A stretch of 7,645 nt of DNA from Candidatus Anaerobutyricum stercoripullorum. Lineage in GTDB: Bacteria; Bacillota; Clostridia; Lachnospirales; Lachnospiraceae. Positions 1 to 6,286 of this stretch are shown piece after piece. Positions within the stretch are counted from its first letter, which is position 1. Each line of letters begins with the position of its first letter. The notes under the pieces were generated by a model. The model made no database searches, was not told the DNA's origin, and saw nothing but the letters and a program-made list of their open reading frames with translations. The position numbers and the translations under genes are program-made. The stretch covers positions 1 to 7,645 of the forward strand of contig DXEQ01000186.1 in the NCBI GenBank assembly GCA_019114885.1, written 5' to 3'.

Positions 1-44
1 ACCAGTTTGCCCAGACTTACGCATATTTACTATTCATTTCGCAG

Positions 45-73
45 TTGACCGGCTGAAAAAACTAATATATTAT
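45..73 (+). promoter_or_regulatory. Sigma-A type promoter of luxS
   Basis: A TTGACC box at 45-50 (5 of 6 to the TTGACA consensus) is followed after exactly 17 bases by TATTAT at 68-73 (5 of 6 to TATAAT). The predicted transcription start is near 80-81, which places the 5' end of the RNA directly at the inverted repeat starting at 84. The assignment to luxS follows from position and strand, since no other plus-strand gene lies between. The start site itself is inferred from spacing. Confidence 0.72.
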
Positions 74-83
74 GTATGGTATC

Positions 84-140
84 GGTTCCGGATATCCTAC
101 ATATCCGGCCCACAGCGCATGGATAGCCGGAACCCGTTTT
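84..140 (+). promoter_or_regulatory. Structured luxS leader with alternative hairpins
   Basis: Bases 84-91 (GGTTCCGG) pair perfectly with 127-134 (CCGGAACC). After an A-G mismatch (92/126) the stem continues with 93-97 paired to 121-125, so an 8+5 bp stem closes a 23-base loop. The stem is followed by CGTTTT and then a T-rich stretch. Two alternatives exclude it: an 8 bp hairpin 88-95/101-108 with loop CCTAC, and a 6 bp stem 104-109/126-131. The leader resembles a simple attenuator or switch, but I do not recognise a known riboswitch class. The base pairing is read directly; the regulatory role is inference. Confidence 0.45.
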
Positions 141-191
141 AAAGTCATTTTTTAATTTTTTGTATTACAGGAAAGGAGTCTTTGATATATC

Positions 192-671
192 ATGGAAAAG
201 ATCGCAAGTTTTACCGTCAACCATCTGGATCTGATCCCGGGCGTCTATGTTTCCAGAAAGGATTACGTGGGACAGGAAGTGCTCACCACTTTTGACCTGC
301 GCATGTGCGCGCCGAACCGGGAACCGGTCATGAACACCGCTGAGCTTCACACCATCGAACATCTGGCGGCGACCTATCTGCGAAATGAACCGGACTGGAA
401 GGAAAAGATCATTTATTTCGGACCGATGGGCTGCCGCACCGGCTGCTATCTCATCCTTGCCGGAGATTATACGTCAAAAGAGGTGGTGGAACTGGTCCGC
501 GACACCTTCCGCTTTATCGCGGAATATGAAGGAGAGATTCCGGGCGCCGCTCCGAAAGACTGCGGCAATTATCTTGACCAGAATCTGCCGATGGCAAGAT
601 TCCTCGCCAGAAAATATCTGAAAGAGGCGCTGGAGAATCCAACGGAGAAGAATCTGATCTATCCGGAATAA
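192..671 (+). CDS. luxS: S-ribosylhomocysteine lyase (AI-2 synthase)
   Basis: LuxS is a cytoplasmic metalloenzyme that cleaves S-ribosylhomocysteine to homocysteine and DPD, the precursor of autoinducer AI-2. It works after the Pfs nucleosidase in recycling S-adenosylhomocysteine. The 159-residue length matches the family (about 155-160). The metal-binding HTIEH motif is at 53-57 (His53, Glu56, His57), with the third ligand Cys124 in a KDCGN context. The catalytic Cys81 sits in GPMGCRTG, and Arg37 in FDLRMC matches the conserved substrate-pocket segment. All key residues are present, so the enzyme should be active. The ATG at 192 is preceded by AAAGGAG at 172-178, with a rather long spacing of 13 bases. 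An in-frame TGA at 183-185 rules out upstream starts. No pfs or methyl-cycle gene is adjacent. The gene appears to have its own promoter (45-73) and a downstream terminator (729-778). Confidence 0.97.
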   Translation: MEKIASFTVNHLDLIPGVYVSRKDYVGQEVLTTFDLRMCAPNREPVMNTAELHTIEHLAATYLRNEPDWKEKIIYFGPMGCRTGCYLILAGDYTSKEVVELVRDTFRFIAEYEGEIPGAAPKDCGNYLDQNLPMARFLARKYLKEALENPTEKNLIYPE

Positions 672-728
672 ATTCCGGCGTCAGTCATCCTGCATAATTT
701 TTTTCTTTCTTCGCATACTACTTCCTGA

Positions 729-778
729 GCCTCACGGAACAGACCGCGGGATGCCTGTCCTGTGAGGCGGCTGTTTTT
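729..778 (+). terminator. Probable rho-independent terminator after luxS
   Basis: GCCTCAC at 729-735 pairs with GTGAGGC at 762-768. The stem extends inward through 742/755 with one mismatch and one G-U pair. A second, overlapping fold pairs AACAG (738-742) and CCGC (744-747) with GCGGCTGTT (767-775), with A743 bulged, and ends directly on the T-run 774-778. Either fold gives a GC-rich hairpin before a short U-tract, 57 bases after the luxS stop. The two competing folds and the T-run of only five suggest that some read-through into the next gene is possible. Confidence 0.65.
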
Positions 779-815
779 CATTCTTAAATCTTAATAATGC
801 AGGAGGAAATGTATC

Positions 816-1010
816 ATGAAAAGTTCAAAAAAGACGTATCAGGAAGTAGCGGAGGCATGCAGCAAATACGCGCCGGCTTCCGGCGGAAACGGCGCAAAGA
901 ATTCCTGCTGTGACAGCAAGACACCAAGCTGCTTAAACTGTGTACACTTTGACAGAAATGAGCACTGTGATCTTGATCTCTATGATCAGATCGTGGAACG
1001 GATCCGCTAA
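816..1010 (+). CDS. Small cysteine-rich protein of unknown function
   Basis: This 64-residue protein is not one I can assign to a named family. The N-terminal half is basic and polar, followed by a Gly/Ser/Asn-rich stretch (22-30). The C-terminal half carries the cysteines: Cys31, Cys32, Cys39, Cys42 and Cys51, with Cys15 further upstream. The core Cys39-x2-Cys42-x8-Cys51 includes His44 and His50 and leads into an acidic segment, DLDLYDQI (52-59). The pattern suggests a small zinc- or iron-sulfur-binding domain, but this is inference. There is no signal peptide or membrane segment, so it should be cytoplasmic. A perfect AGGAGG (801-806) lies nine bases before the ATG, which strongly supports translation. 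It follows luxS on the same strand but lies behind a hairpin terminator. I see no clear promoter of its own, so partial read-through from luxS is possible. Confidence 0.8.
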   Translation: MKSSKKTYQEVAEACSKYAPASGGNGAKNSCCDSKTPSCLNCVHFDRNEHCDLDLYDQIVERIR

Positions 1011-1020
1011 CTGGCAGCTG

Positions 1021-1048
1021 CCGGCCGGCCGGGATACCGGCGGGCCGG
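1021..1048. terminator. GC-rich inverted repeat at a convergent junction
   Basis: Bases 1021-1032 pair with 1037-1048 across a four-base GATA loop, giving a 12 bp stem interrupted by one G-G mismatch (1027/1042). It lies between the plus-strand small gene (stop at 1008-1010) and the minus-strand PRC-barrel gene (stop at 1050-1052). It most likely ends transcription or blocks 3' exonucleases from both sides. On the plus strand only a broken T-run follows (TTCACAGTTTT), and on the minus strand there is none, so it is not a textbook rho-independent terminator. Confidence 0.6.
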
Positions 1049-1049
1049 T

Positions 1050-1310
1050 TCACAGTTTTACAAAACATTTCTTTTCGTCCACATCCACCAGTATGATATC
1101 CACACCGATCTTCACCACACAGGAATAGGGAATCCGATATTCTCCCTTCTTTCCCATGCAGCCGCAGTATCTGCTCCCGACGGGAACATACAGGCAGGTG
1201 ATGCAGCCGCCGGCCAGGTCGATCTCCAGATCTCCCACATGGCCGAGACGTTTTCCGTCCTTGCAGTTGATCACTTCCCGGTTGCCAAGTTCCCAAAAAC
1301 GTACATGCAT
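1050..1310 (-). CDS. YlmC/YmxH-type PRC-barrel protein
   Basis: This 86-residue protein matches the small PRC-barrel family that includes Bacillus YlmC and YmxH, whose members are about 80-85 residues long and common in spore formers. The diagnostic pattern is REVINCKDGKRLGHVGDLEID (about 11-31), a central beta segment, then a YRIPYSCVVKIGVDIILVDV segment (58-77). The biochemical role of the family is not settled, and some members are linked to sporulation only by annotation. It should be soluble and cytoplasmic. It has seven cysteines (16, 36, 39, 49, 51, 64, 82), including C-x2-C and C-x-C pairs absent from the Bacillus proteins as I recall them. AAGGAG lies about 11 bases before the ATG at 1310. 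The upstream hydrolase ends only 27 bases away on the same strand, so the two genes are probably co-transcribed. Confidence 0.85.
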   Translation of the reverse strand: MHVRFWELGNREVINCKDGKRLGHVGDLEIDLAGGCITCLYVPVGSRYCGCMGKKGEYRIPYSCVVKIGVDIILVDVDEKKCFVKL

Positions 1311-1337
1311 AGTCTGCCCCGCTCCTTGTTGTCATAT

Positions 1338-2288
1338 TCAGTATATGATCCTGCCCTCCGATGGTTCCTTTACATATTCTTTCATCCAGGACAGCATATC
1401 GTGAAAGACCGTCTCCCGGTCCGGATCGCTCTGCAGCTCATGGCGGATGTCGTCATACAGCTTCATCTCTACCGTGCATCCTTCCGCCGACAGGCGCTGG
1501 CAGATCTCCTCAATCCCTTTTCCGAAATTACCGATAGGGTCCTCTCTTCCGCTGATCAGCAGCACCGGAAGATTCCGGTTCATGGAGCGGTACCATTTCC
1601 GGGTGGAGACCAGACCGAGCATCTTAAAGATATTCTTGTAAGCACTCAGGGTAAACTGAAACTGTGACCGGGGATCGGCTGCGTACCGGCTGCGCACCTC
1701 CTCATCGGCGCTGAACCAGGACAGAATATCTTTCTCTTTTTTGAATCTCCGGTTCAGTCTCCGGTAGATCAGACGTTCCAGCAGGGCGCTGCGGTGATCC
1801 AGCCCCTGAAATCTGCTGAGGATAGCCGTGAGCAGCACGGCTCTGCGGCAGTATTTCTGCCGGCTGCTGGTGCCGGAGAAGATCACGCCGTCCCACTGCG
1901 ATTCGTGAAGGCAGCACAGGCGGGTCACCAGAGAACCCATGCCGTGGCCGTAGAGGAAAAACGGGACGTTCGGGTATTCTCTTTTGATGTAGGCCGCCAG
2001 CCTCTTGACGTCCTTGACAAGACAGGCCCAGCCGTCCTCCTCTTCCATCTGTCCCAGGTCCTCCCGGCTCGAAGAGCGGCCATGACCGATAAAGTCACAT
2101 CCGCAGACCATAACGCCGTGGTCCGTAAAGAACCGGATCAGTTCCTCATTGCGCTCTATATAATCTTTCCATCCGTGGGTGATCTGCAGGATCGCTCTCA
2201 GATCTGTTTCCGGTTCAAATATATAATAATGAATTCTGTTTTTATGATTTGCACTGCGGTAGGTTCCGCTGAATTTTGAATATGCCAT
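1338..2288 (-). CDS. Alpha/beta hydrolase, monoacylglycerol lipase-like, nucleophile Ser replaced
   Basis: This 316-residue protein has the Hydrolase_4 (serine aminopeptidase S33 / lysophospholipase) fold. It shows the oxyanion strand ITHGW (36-40), the CDFIGHGRSS segment (64-73), a variable cap region (about 140-215), the acid Asp250 in SGREDPIGNFG (247-256), and the base His283 in DIRHEL. The nucleophile elbow, normally GHSMGS, reads GHGMGS at 114-119. The codon at 1941-1943 is GGC (Gly116) on the coding strand, so the catalytic Ser is missing and the protein may be a pseudo-hydrolase. There is no signal peptide, so it is likely cytoplasmic. I chose the ATG at 2288 because GGAG lies just upstream and the family homology begins about here. 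In-frame starts at 2300 and 2408 are less likely, and 2408 lies upstream of the predicted promoter's start site. It is probably co-transcribed with the PRC-barrel gene 27 bases downstream. Confidence 0.88.
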   Translation of the reverse strand: MAYSKFSGTYRSANHKNRIHYYIFEPETDLRAILQITHGWKDYIERNEELIRFFTDHGVMVCGCDFIGHGRSSSREDLGQMEEEDGWACLVKDVKRLAAYIKREYPNVPFFLYGHGMGSLVTRLCCLHESQWDGVIFSGTSSRQKYCRRAVLLTAILSRFQGLDHRSALLERLIYRRLNRRFKKEKDILSWFSADEEVRSRYAADPRSQFQFTLSAYKNIFKMLGLVSTRKWYRSMNRNLPVLLISGREDPIGNFGKGIEEICQRLSAEGCTVEMKLYDDIRHELQSDPDRETVFHDMLSWMKEYVKEPSEGRIIY

Positions 2289-2376
2289 TGTTTTCTCCAT
2301 CCATCTACATTTTTTCCGGCAGCCGCCGGATGCGGCGCCCTTTTTTGAAAAACCCTGCTTTGACACATGCGGGCTT

Positions 2377-2404
2377 TTTATACATTCTATTTCAAACAGT
2401 ACAA
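2377..2404 (-). promoter_or_regulatory. Candidate promoter of the hydrolase gene
   Basis: Read on the minus strand, TTGTAC (2404-2399) is followed after 16 bases by TATAAA (2382-2377). The -10 box matches 5 of 6 consensus bases, but the -35 box matches only 3 of 6. The inferred start near 2370 would leave an 80-base leader before the ATG at 2288. The leader contains short GC-rich inverted repeats (around 2315-2340) of no recognised class. This is the only plausible promoter between the rnf terminator and the gene. Confidence 0.4.
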
Positions 2405-2422
2405 TCATACACCTAAAGTGTG

Positions 2423-2474
2423 AAAAAAAAAGACTGTTTCTCTTGCATTTTTATTAAGGGAAACAGCCTTTTTT
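2423..2474 (-). terminator. Rho-independent terminator of the rnf operon, bidirectional shape
   Basis: Bases 2432-2440 (GACTGTTTC) pair with 2460-2468 (GAAACAGCC). Read on the minus strand this gives GGCTGTTTC paired to GAAACAGTC with one G-U pair, followed directly by nine Ts (complement of 2423-2431). Read on the plus strand the same hairpin is followed by six Ts (2469-2474). It lies about 100 bases after the rnfB stop and ends rnf transcription before the hydrolase promoter. The plus-strand tail would also block antisense transcripts from entering rnf. Confidence 0.88.
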
Positions 2475-2566
2475 ATAAAACACCTTATTAAATGTTATAA
2501 AATTGTAATATATGCCCACAGCGCTCCGCAATAATCACGCCGCATGCTGACATATCATCACAGCCT

Positions 2567-3358
2567 CTACAGAATCACCTTCGCCGGGCACTTCTCCGCA
2601 CACTTGCCGCAGCCGGTACATTTGCTGTAGTCGATGTGCGCGATATTGTTCTCCACGGTGATGGCGTCAAACTCGCAGGTCTTCACGCAGAGCTTACAGC
2701 CGATACATCCGGCGGAGCAGACCTCTTTGACTGCCTTACCGAACGCTTTGGAGTTACATGCCACCTTATGTTCTGCCTTATACGGAACCAGCTCGATCAA
2801 TGACTTCGGACAGGTCTCCACACATTTACCGCAGGCCACACATTTCTCCTTGTCCACGAGGGCGATACCGTTTACGATGTGGATGGCGTCAAAATCACAG
2901 ACCTTCACACAGCTTCCGAAACCGGTACAGCCGTACTCGCAGGCCTTCGGGCCGCCGCCCGGCACGCTGACAGCAGACACACAGTCTTCGTTGCCATAAT
3001 ATTTGTATTTGGAGGAAGCCTTCTCACAGGTGCCTGCGCACTTGACAAAGGCCACCATCTTCTCCATGTCGCCGGCTTCCACGCCCATGATCTCACCAAT
3101 CTTTGCCGCCACGGCTGGACCTCCCACCGGACAGGCCCCCACCGGAGCCTCGCCCTGGGCGATGGCCTTTGCCAGAGCGTCACAGCCCGCAAAGCCGCAG
3201 CCGCCGCAGTTGTTGCCCGGCAGACATTCTCTCACTGCGATTTCTTTCTCGTCCACAGGTACTTTGAACTTCTCGGAGGCAATGCCAAGAAGAATGGAAA
3301 TCACAAGACCTGTTCCCCCGACGACCGCAGCCGCAAGGATTATTCCAGTTACACTCAT
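2567..3358 (-). CDS. rnfB: Rnf complex subunit B, multi-[4Fe-4S] electron entry protein
   Basis: RnfB accepts electrons from reduced ferredoxin and passes them into the Rnf complex at the cytoplasmic membrane face. The 263-residue protein has one N-terminal membrane segment (about 5-27). The Fe-S domain follows, with Cys51, Cys54, Cys59 and Cys76 in a CGGCGFAGC context. A cysteine-bearing linker (Cys107, Cys111, Cys126, Cys140) leads to ferredoxin-type motifs: Cys140/144/150/154, Cys173/176/179/183, Cys218/221/224/228 and Cys247/250/253/257. With 26 cysteines it could hold about six [4Fe-4S] clusters, as proposed for clostridial RnfB and more than in proteobacterial RnfB. This is the last gene of the operon. 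AGGAGG precedes the ATG at 3358, and the gap to rnfA is 15 bases. No cluster motif is damaged. Confidence 0.97.
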   Translation of the reverse strand: MSVTGIILAAAVVGGTGLVISILLGIASEKFKVPVDEKEIAVRECLPGNNCGGCGFAGCDALAKAIAQGEAPVGACPVGGPAVAAKIGEIMGVEAGDMEKMVAFVKCAGTCEKASSKYKYYGNEDCVSAVSVPGGGPKACEYGCTGFGSCVKVCDFDAIHIVNGIALVDKEKCVACGKCVETCPKSLIELVPYKAEHKVACNSKAFGKAVKEVCSAGCIGCKLCVKTCEFDAITVENNIAHIDYSKCTGCGKCAEKCPAKVIL

Positions 3359-3373
3359 CTTCTATCCCTCCTG

Positions 3374-3949
3374 TTAAATAATACCTGAAAAGCCGAAAAA
3401 GGCGATGGACATGAGTCCTGCCGTCACCAGCACGATCGGCATGCCCTTCCATGATTCGGAAATCTCGTTGTATTCCATTTTTTCCCGGATACCCGCCAGG
3501 ATCACGATGGAGATGGTAAAACCAAAGGAGATACCAAAACCGTAGATGGTGGATTCCAGAATGTTATAGCCATAAGTTACGGAGTTCAGCGCAACACCCA
3601 GTACCGCGCAGTTGGTGGTGATCAGCGGAAGATATACGCCCAGCGCCTCATAAAGGGAAGGCACGGACTTCTTTAAAAACATCTCCACGAACTGTACCAG
3701 CGCGGCGATGACCAGAATAAATACGATGGTCTGCAGATATTCCAGTCCCAGGGTCACGAGAATAAATTTGTATATCAGCGACGTCACAAATGCCGAGATC
3801 GTAATAACGAAGATAACGGCCACGCCCATGCCGAGAGCGGTATCCACCTTTTTGGACACACCGAGGAACGGACATAACCCTAAAAACTGACTGAGGACAA
3901 CGTTATTTACAATGGCTGAGCTGATGATGATCAATAACAATGTTTCCAT
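3374..3949 (-). CDS. rnfA: Rnf complex membrane subunit A
   Basis: RnfA is a 191-residue integral membrane protein of the NqrE/RsxA type with about six hydrophobic segments. It pairs with its homologue RnfE to form the ion-conducting core. Cys26 in FLGLCPFLG and Cys114 in ITTNCAVLG match the half-membrane cysteines that, in NqrD/E and Rnf structures, help bind a [2Fe-2S] cluster shared between the two subunits. The length and both conserved segments are typical. The SD sequence AGGAGG overlaps the stop codon of rnfE (TAGGAGG), and the gap between the genes is 14 bases, so translation is likely coupled. Confidence 0.97.
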   Translation of the reverse strand: METLLLIIISSAIVNNVVLSQFLGLCPFLGVSKKVDTALGMGVAVIFVITISAFVTSLIYKFILVTLGLEYLQTIVFILVIAALVQFVEMFLKKSVPSLYEALGVYLPLITTNCAVLGVALNSVTYGYNILESTIYGFGISFGFTISIVILAGIREKMEYNEISESWKGMPIVLVTAGLMSIAFFGFSGII

Positions 3950-3963
3950 ATCCGATTCTCCTC

Positions 3964-4686
3964 CTATTCGTTATCCTTTTTCTGATCGACCGTCATGTCA
4001 AAGAAGCTGCGGCTGCCGCAGGCACTGTTGGTACACTGAGAACAGTCTCCGCATCCTCCGGTCTGCTTCGGCTGACCCGGCGCCTTCGGTTTGCGGTTCT
4101 TGATCTTGTTCTGGATGGCAACCAGACAGGACAGAACGAAGAACGCACCCGGAGCCAGGATGAAGATGGTGATCGGTGTGTAGAAGGACTCTGCCAATAC
4201 GGTGAATCCGAACACCGTTCCCGCACCCAGAAGCTCACGGAAGGCTCCGAGGATGGTCAGGGAGACCGTAAAACCGAGTCCCATACCCAGACCGTCGAAG
4301 AAGGAGTTGACCGGACCGTTCTTTCCGGCATAGGCTTCCGCACGGCCAAGGATGATACAGTTTACAACGATCAGAGGTATATATACGCCCAGGGAGTCAT
4401 TGACCGAAGGCACGTACGCCTGCAGCAGAAACTGCACGATCGTGACCAGGGACGCAATGACTACGATATAACCAGGAATCCGGACTCTGTCCGGGATAAA
4501 ATTCCTGAGGAGTGAGATCACCAGGTTGGAAAACATCAATACGGCCGTTGTGGACAGTCCCATACCGATACCGTTGATGGCGGAAGTTGTCACCGCCAGC
4601 GTCGGACACATACCAAGGGTGAGCACAAGCGTCGGGTTCTCCTTGATGATACCGTTGATCAATCTTTCAACAGGATTATTCTTCAT
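3964..4686 (-). CDS. rnfE: Rnf complex membrane subunit E with cysteine-rich C-terminal tail
   Basis: RnfE is the NqrD/RsxE-type partner of RnfA in the membrane core of the ferredoxin:NAD+ oxidoreductase. Residues 1-192 form the usual multi-span protein, with Cys27 in LGMCPTLAVT and Cys110 in VVNCIILGRAEA as the expected ligands of the shared intramembrane [2Fe-2S] cluster. After the last membrane segment (about 172-192) a tail of about 48 residues follows. It has a Lys/Pro-rich linker, then Cys212, Cys215, Cys218 and Cys223 (C-x2-C-x2-C-x4-C) and a polar end. The total of 240 residues is longer than the roughly 200 common in clostridial homologues. The tail probably lies in the cytoplasm and could bind a metal or cluster; this is inference. 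The SD sequence AAGGGGGG lies within the end of rnfG, and the gap to rnfG is two bases. Confidence 0.96.
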   Translation of the reverse strand: MKNNPVERLINGIIKENPTLVLTLGMCPTLAVTTSAINGIGMGLSTTAVLMFSNLVISLLRNFIPDRVRIPGYIVVIASLVTIVQFLLQAYVPSVNDSLGVYIPLIVVNCIILGRAEAYAGKNGPVNSFFDGLGMGLGFTVSLTILGAFRELLGAGTVFGFTVLAESFYTPITIFILAPGAFFVLSCLVAIQNKIKNRKPKAPGQPKQTGGCGDCSQCTNSACGSRSFFDMTVDQKKDNE

Positions 4687-4688
4687 CT

Positions 4689-5315
4689 TTAGTTCCCCCC
4701 TTCTAATGTATGGAAGTAAATGATACAGCTGTTCACAGCGCCTGCCACCGCGTCACTGGTGATGGTCGCGCCGGAAATGGCGTCGATCTTCGCGTCATCG
4801 TTGGCGCCGGAGCCGTCCTTGACCACCGTGAAGGCGTCCACCTGTTTGCCCGCAAACTGACCGGCCCAGTCCGCTTCCTGCGCGTTCATGCCGAGGCCGG
4901 CTGTCTCGCTGATGGAAAGAACGGAATAGCCGTTCACCGTGCCGTCCGCCTGGATACCGACGGTGAGAGAGATATCTCCGCCGTAGCCTTCCGCTGTGGT
5001 CACATTGAAAATGTATCCAAGCGCCTCTCCGGACGTGTCAACCGCCTCCACCACGGAGGTGATCTCGTCATCGTCATGGCCGGCGATCGGGTTCTCTCCG
5101 GACGCCAGAACTTCCGCGGCTGCCTCCGGTGTGAAGCCGTCCACCTCCGCAAACTCCGCAGCCTCCGGGAAGACAGCGGCGTAGGCTTCCATCTGCTTCT
5201 TCTCTTCCTGTGCGGCGATCGGCTCCTTTGTGATGCCGTATACGGCGCCCAGGGCCGCTCCGGCAATGACCGTGATGGTCACGAGCTTTATACAATCTTT
5301 GATCAATGCATTCAT
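4689..5315 (-). CDS. rnfG: Rnf complex subunit G, covalent FMN protein
   Basis: RnfG is anchored by one N-terminal membrane segment (about 9-28) and faces the outside of the cell. It relays electrons through covalently bound FMN. The C-terminal FMN-binding domain shows ETAGLGMNA (137-145) and the attachment motif SGATITS (181-187), with Thr186 as the expected phosphoester-linked residue. The length of 208 residues is normal. The region between the anchor and the FMN domain is rich in Ala, Glu and Asp, including GHDDDE (79-84). The start at 5315 overlaps the rnfD stop as ATGA, and AAGGAGG lies nine bases upstream, indicating translational coupling with rnfD. Confidence 0.97.
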   Translation of the reverse strand: MNALIKDCIKLVTITVIAGAALGAVYGITKEPIAAQEEKKQMEAYAAVFPEAAEFAEVDGFTPEAAAEVLASGENPIAGHDDDEITSVVEAVDTSGEALGYIFNVTTAEGYGGDISLTVGIQADGTVNGYSVLSISETAGLGMNAQEADWAGQFAGKQVDAFTVVKDGSGANDDAKIDAISGATITSDAVAGAVNSCIIYFHTLEGGN

Positions 5316-6268
5316 TTCTTCTTACCTCCTTTTCCAAATGCGGCAGGAGTGGTAAATCTTTCGATCAGAGGAACCAGCAGGTTACAGAAGATGATGGCGT
5401 AGGACACACCTTCCGCGGAACCTCCGAACAACCGGAATATTCCGGTGAAGATACCCAGCAGGATTCCGAAGACGATCTTGCCCGTCGGAGTGATCGGGGA
5501 TGTCACATAGTCGGTGGCCATGAAGAAGGCGCCGAGCATCAGACCGCCGCCGAACAGATGGCCTGCCAGATATGTCATATCAAATCCGTGTCCGCCGAAC
5601 AGGAGGACAAAGATACCTAAGGTTACGATGTAGCATACCGGGATCTTCCAGCTGATGACCTTTCTGGCGATCAGATAAACACCGCCGATGATCAGAAGCA
5701 GGGAGGAAGTCTCTCCGATGGTTCCCGGAATGGTTCCCAGGAACATATCCTGAATATTGACAGCCTCTCCGGCCTTCAATGCCGCCAGAGGAGTCGCGGA
5801 TGTCGTGGCGTCAAAGCTGCCGCCGAACCCGTTATAGGAGAAATTGGTCATGATTCCCGCAAAGGAAATGAGCAGGAAACACCGGGCGCCCAGAGCCGGG
5901 TTCATAAAGTTCTGGCCCAGACCGCCAAATACCTGTTTCACTACGATGATGGCGAACGCTCCGCCGATGACCGGAATCCAGAACGGAACTTCCGGCGGAA
6001 GGTTCAGTGCCAGCAGCAGTCCGGTGACCACCGCGCTCAGATCACTGACTGTGATCTTCTTGTGCATGAACCGCTGCCAGAGATACTCGCTGACCACGCA
6101 GGTCAGGATACAGATCACCGTATTGATGATGGCGTTCATGCCAAAATTCCAGAAACCGAAAACCGTGGCCGGAAGCAGGGCGATGATCACATCCCGCATA
6201 ATGCTGTGTGTAGAAGCCTTATCCCTTACATGAGGATTGGCTGATACGTTAAAAAATTGTTCGTTCAT
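5312..6268 (-). CDS. rnfD: Rnf complex subunit D, membrane FMN protein
   Basis: RnfD (NqrB type) is a polytopic membrane protein that carries covalent FMN and contributes to ion transport. The 318-residue protein has about nine hydrophobic segments. It shows the conserved NPHVRDK start (11-17), the GGLGQNFMNPALGAR segment (115-129) and the segment FDATTSATPLAALKAG (152-167), in which Thr159 is the likely FMN-linked residue by comparison with the family. The C-terminal TDYVTSPITPTGK (252-264) and FGGSAEGVSYAI (281-292) are also typical. The ATG at 6268 follows AGGAGAGGTG, 18 bases after the rnfC stop. The stop overlaps the rnfG start. Confidence 0.97.
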   Translation of the reverse strand: MNEQFFNVSANPHVRDKASTHSIMRDVIIALLPATVFGFWNFGMNAIINTVICILTCVVSEYLWQRFMHKKITVSDLSAVVTGLLLALNLPPEVPFWIPVIGGAFAIIVVKQVFGGLGQNFMNPALGARCFLLISFAGIMTNFSYNGFGGSFDATTSATPLAALKAGEAVNIQDMFLGTIPGTIGETSSLLLIIGGVYLIARKVISWKIPVCYIVTLGIFVLLFGGHGFDMTYLAGHLFGGGLMLGAFFMATDYVTSPITPTGKIVFGILLGIFTGIFRLFGGSAEGVSYAIIFCNLLVPLIERFTTPAAFGKGGKKK

Positions 6269-6286
6269 TTTTCACCTCTCCTTATG

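Noticed and set aside
108..118. 11-base sequence GCCCACAGCGC shared between the luxS leader and the region after rnfB (near 2514-2524)
   Set aside because: Several 11-base matches are expected by chance in a window of this size, and the flanks do not match.
84..134. Known SAM, SAH or T-box riboswitch in the luxS leader
   Set aside because: The region is too short and lacks the conserved core sequences of those classes as far as I can judge. Only the alternative hairpins are supported.
814..1335. Minus-strand frame of 173 codons covering the small cysteine-rich gene and the PRC-barrel gene
   Set aside because: It is out of frame with the recognisable PRC-barrel protein, crosses the GC-rich intergenic hairpin and shows no family motif.
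1794..2279. Plus-strand open frames opposite the hydrolase gene
   Set aside because: The minus-strand frame shows clear family motifs. The plus-strand translations show none.
2289..2408. Longer start of the hydrolase at 2408 (40 extra residues) or at 2300
   Set aside because: The extra residues do not resemble the family N-terminus, the 2408 start lies upstream of the predicted transcription start, and GGAG is correctly placed for the ATG at 2288.
4710..5402. Plus-strand open frame of 230 codons antisense to rnfG and the end of rnfD
   Set aside because: It spans the boundary of two clear Rnf genes on the other strand and resembles no protein. It is a shadow frame.
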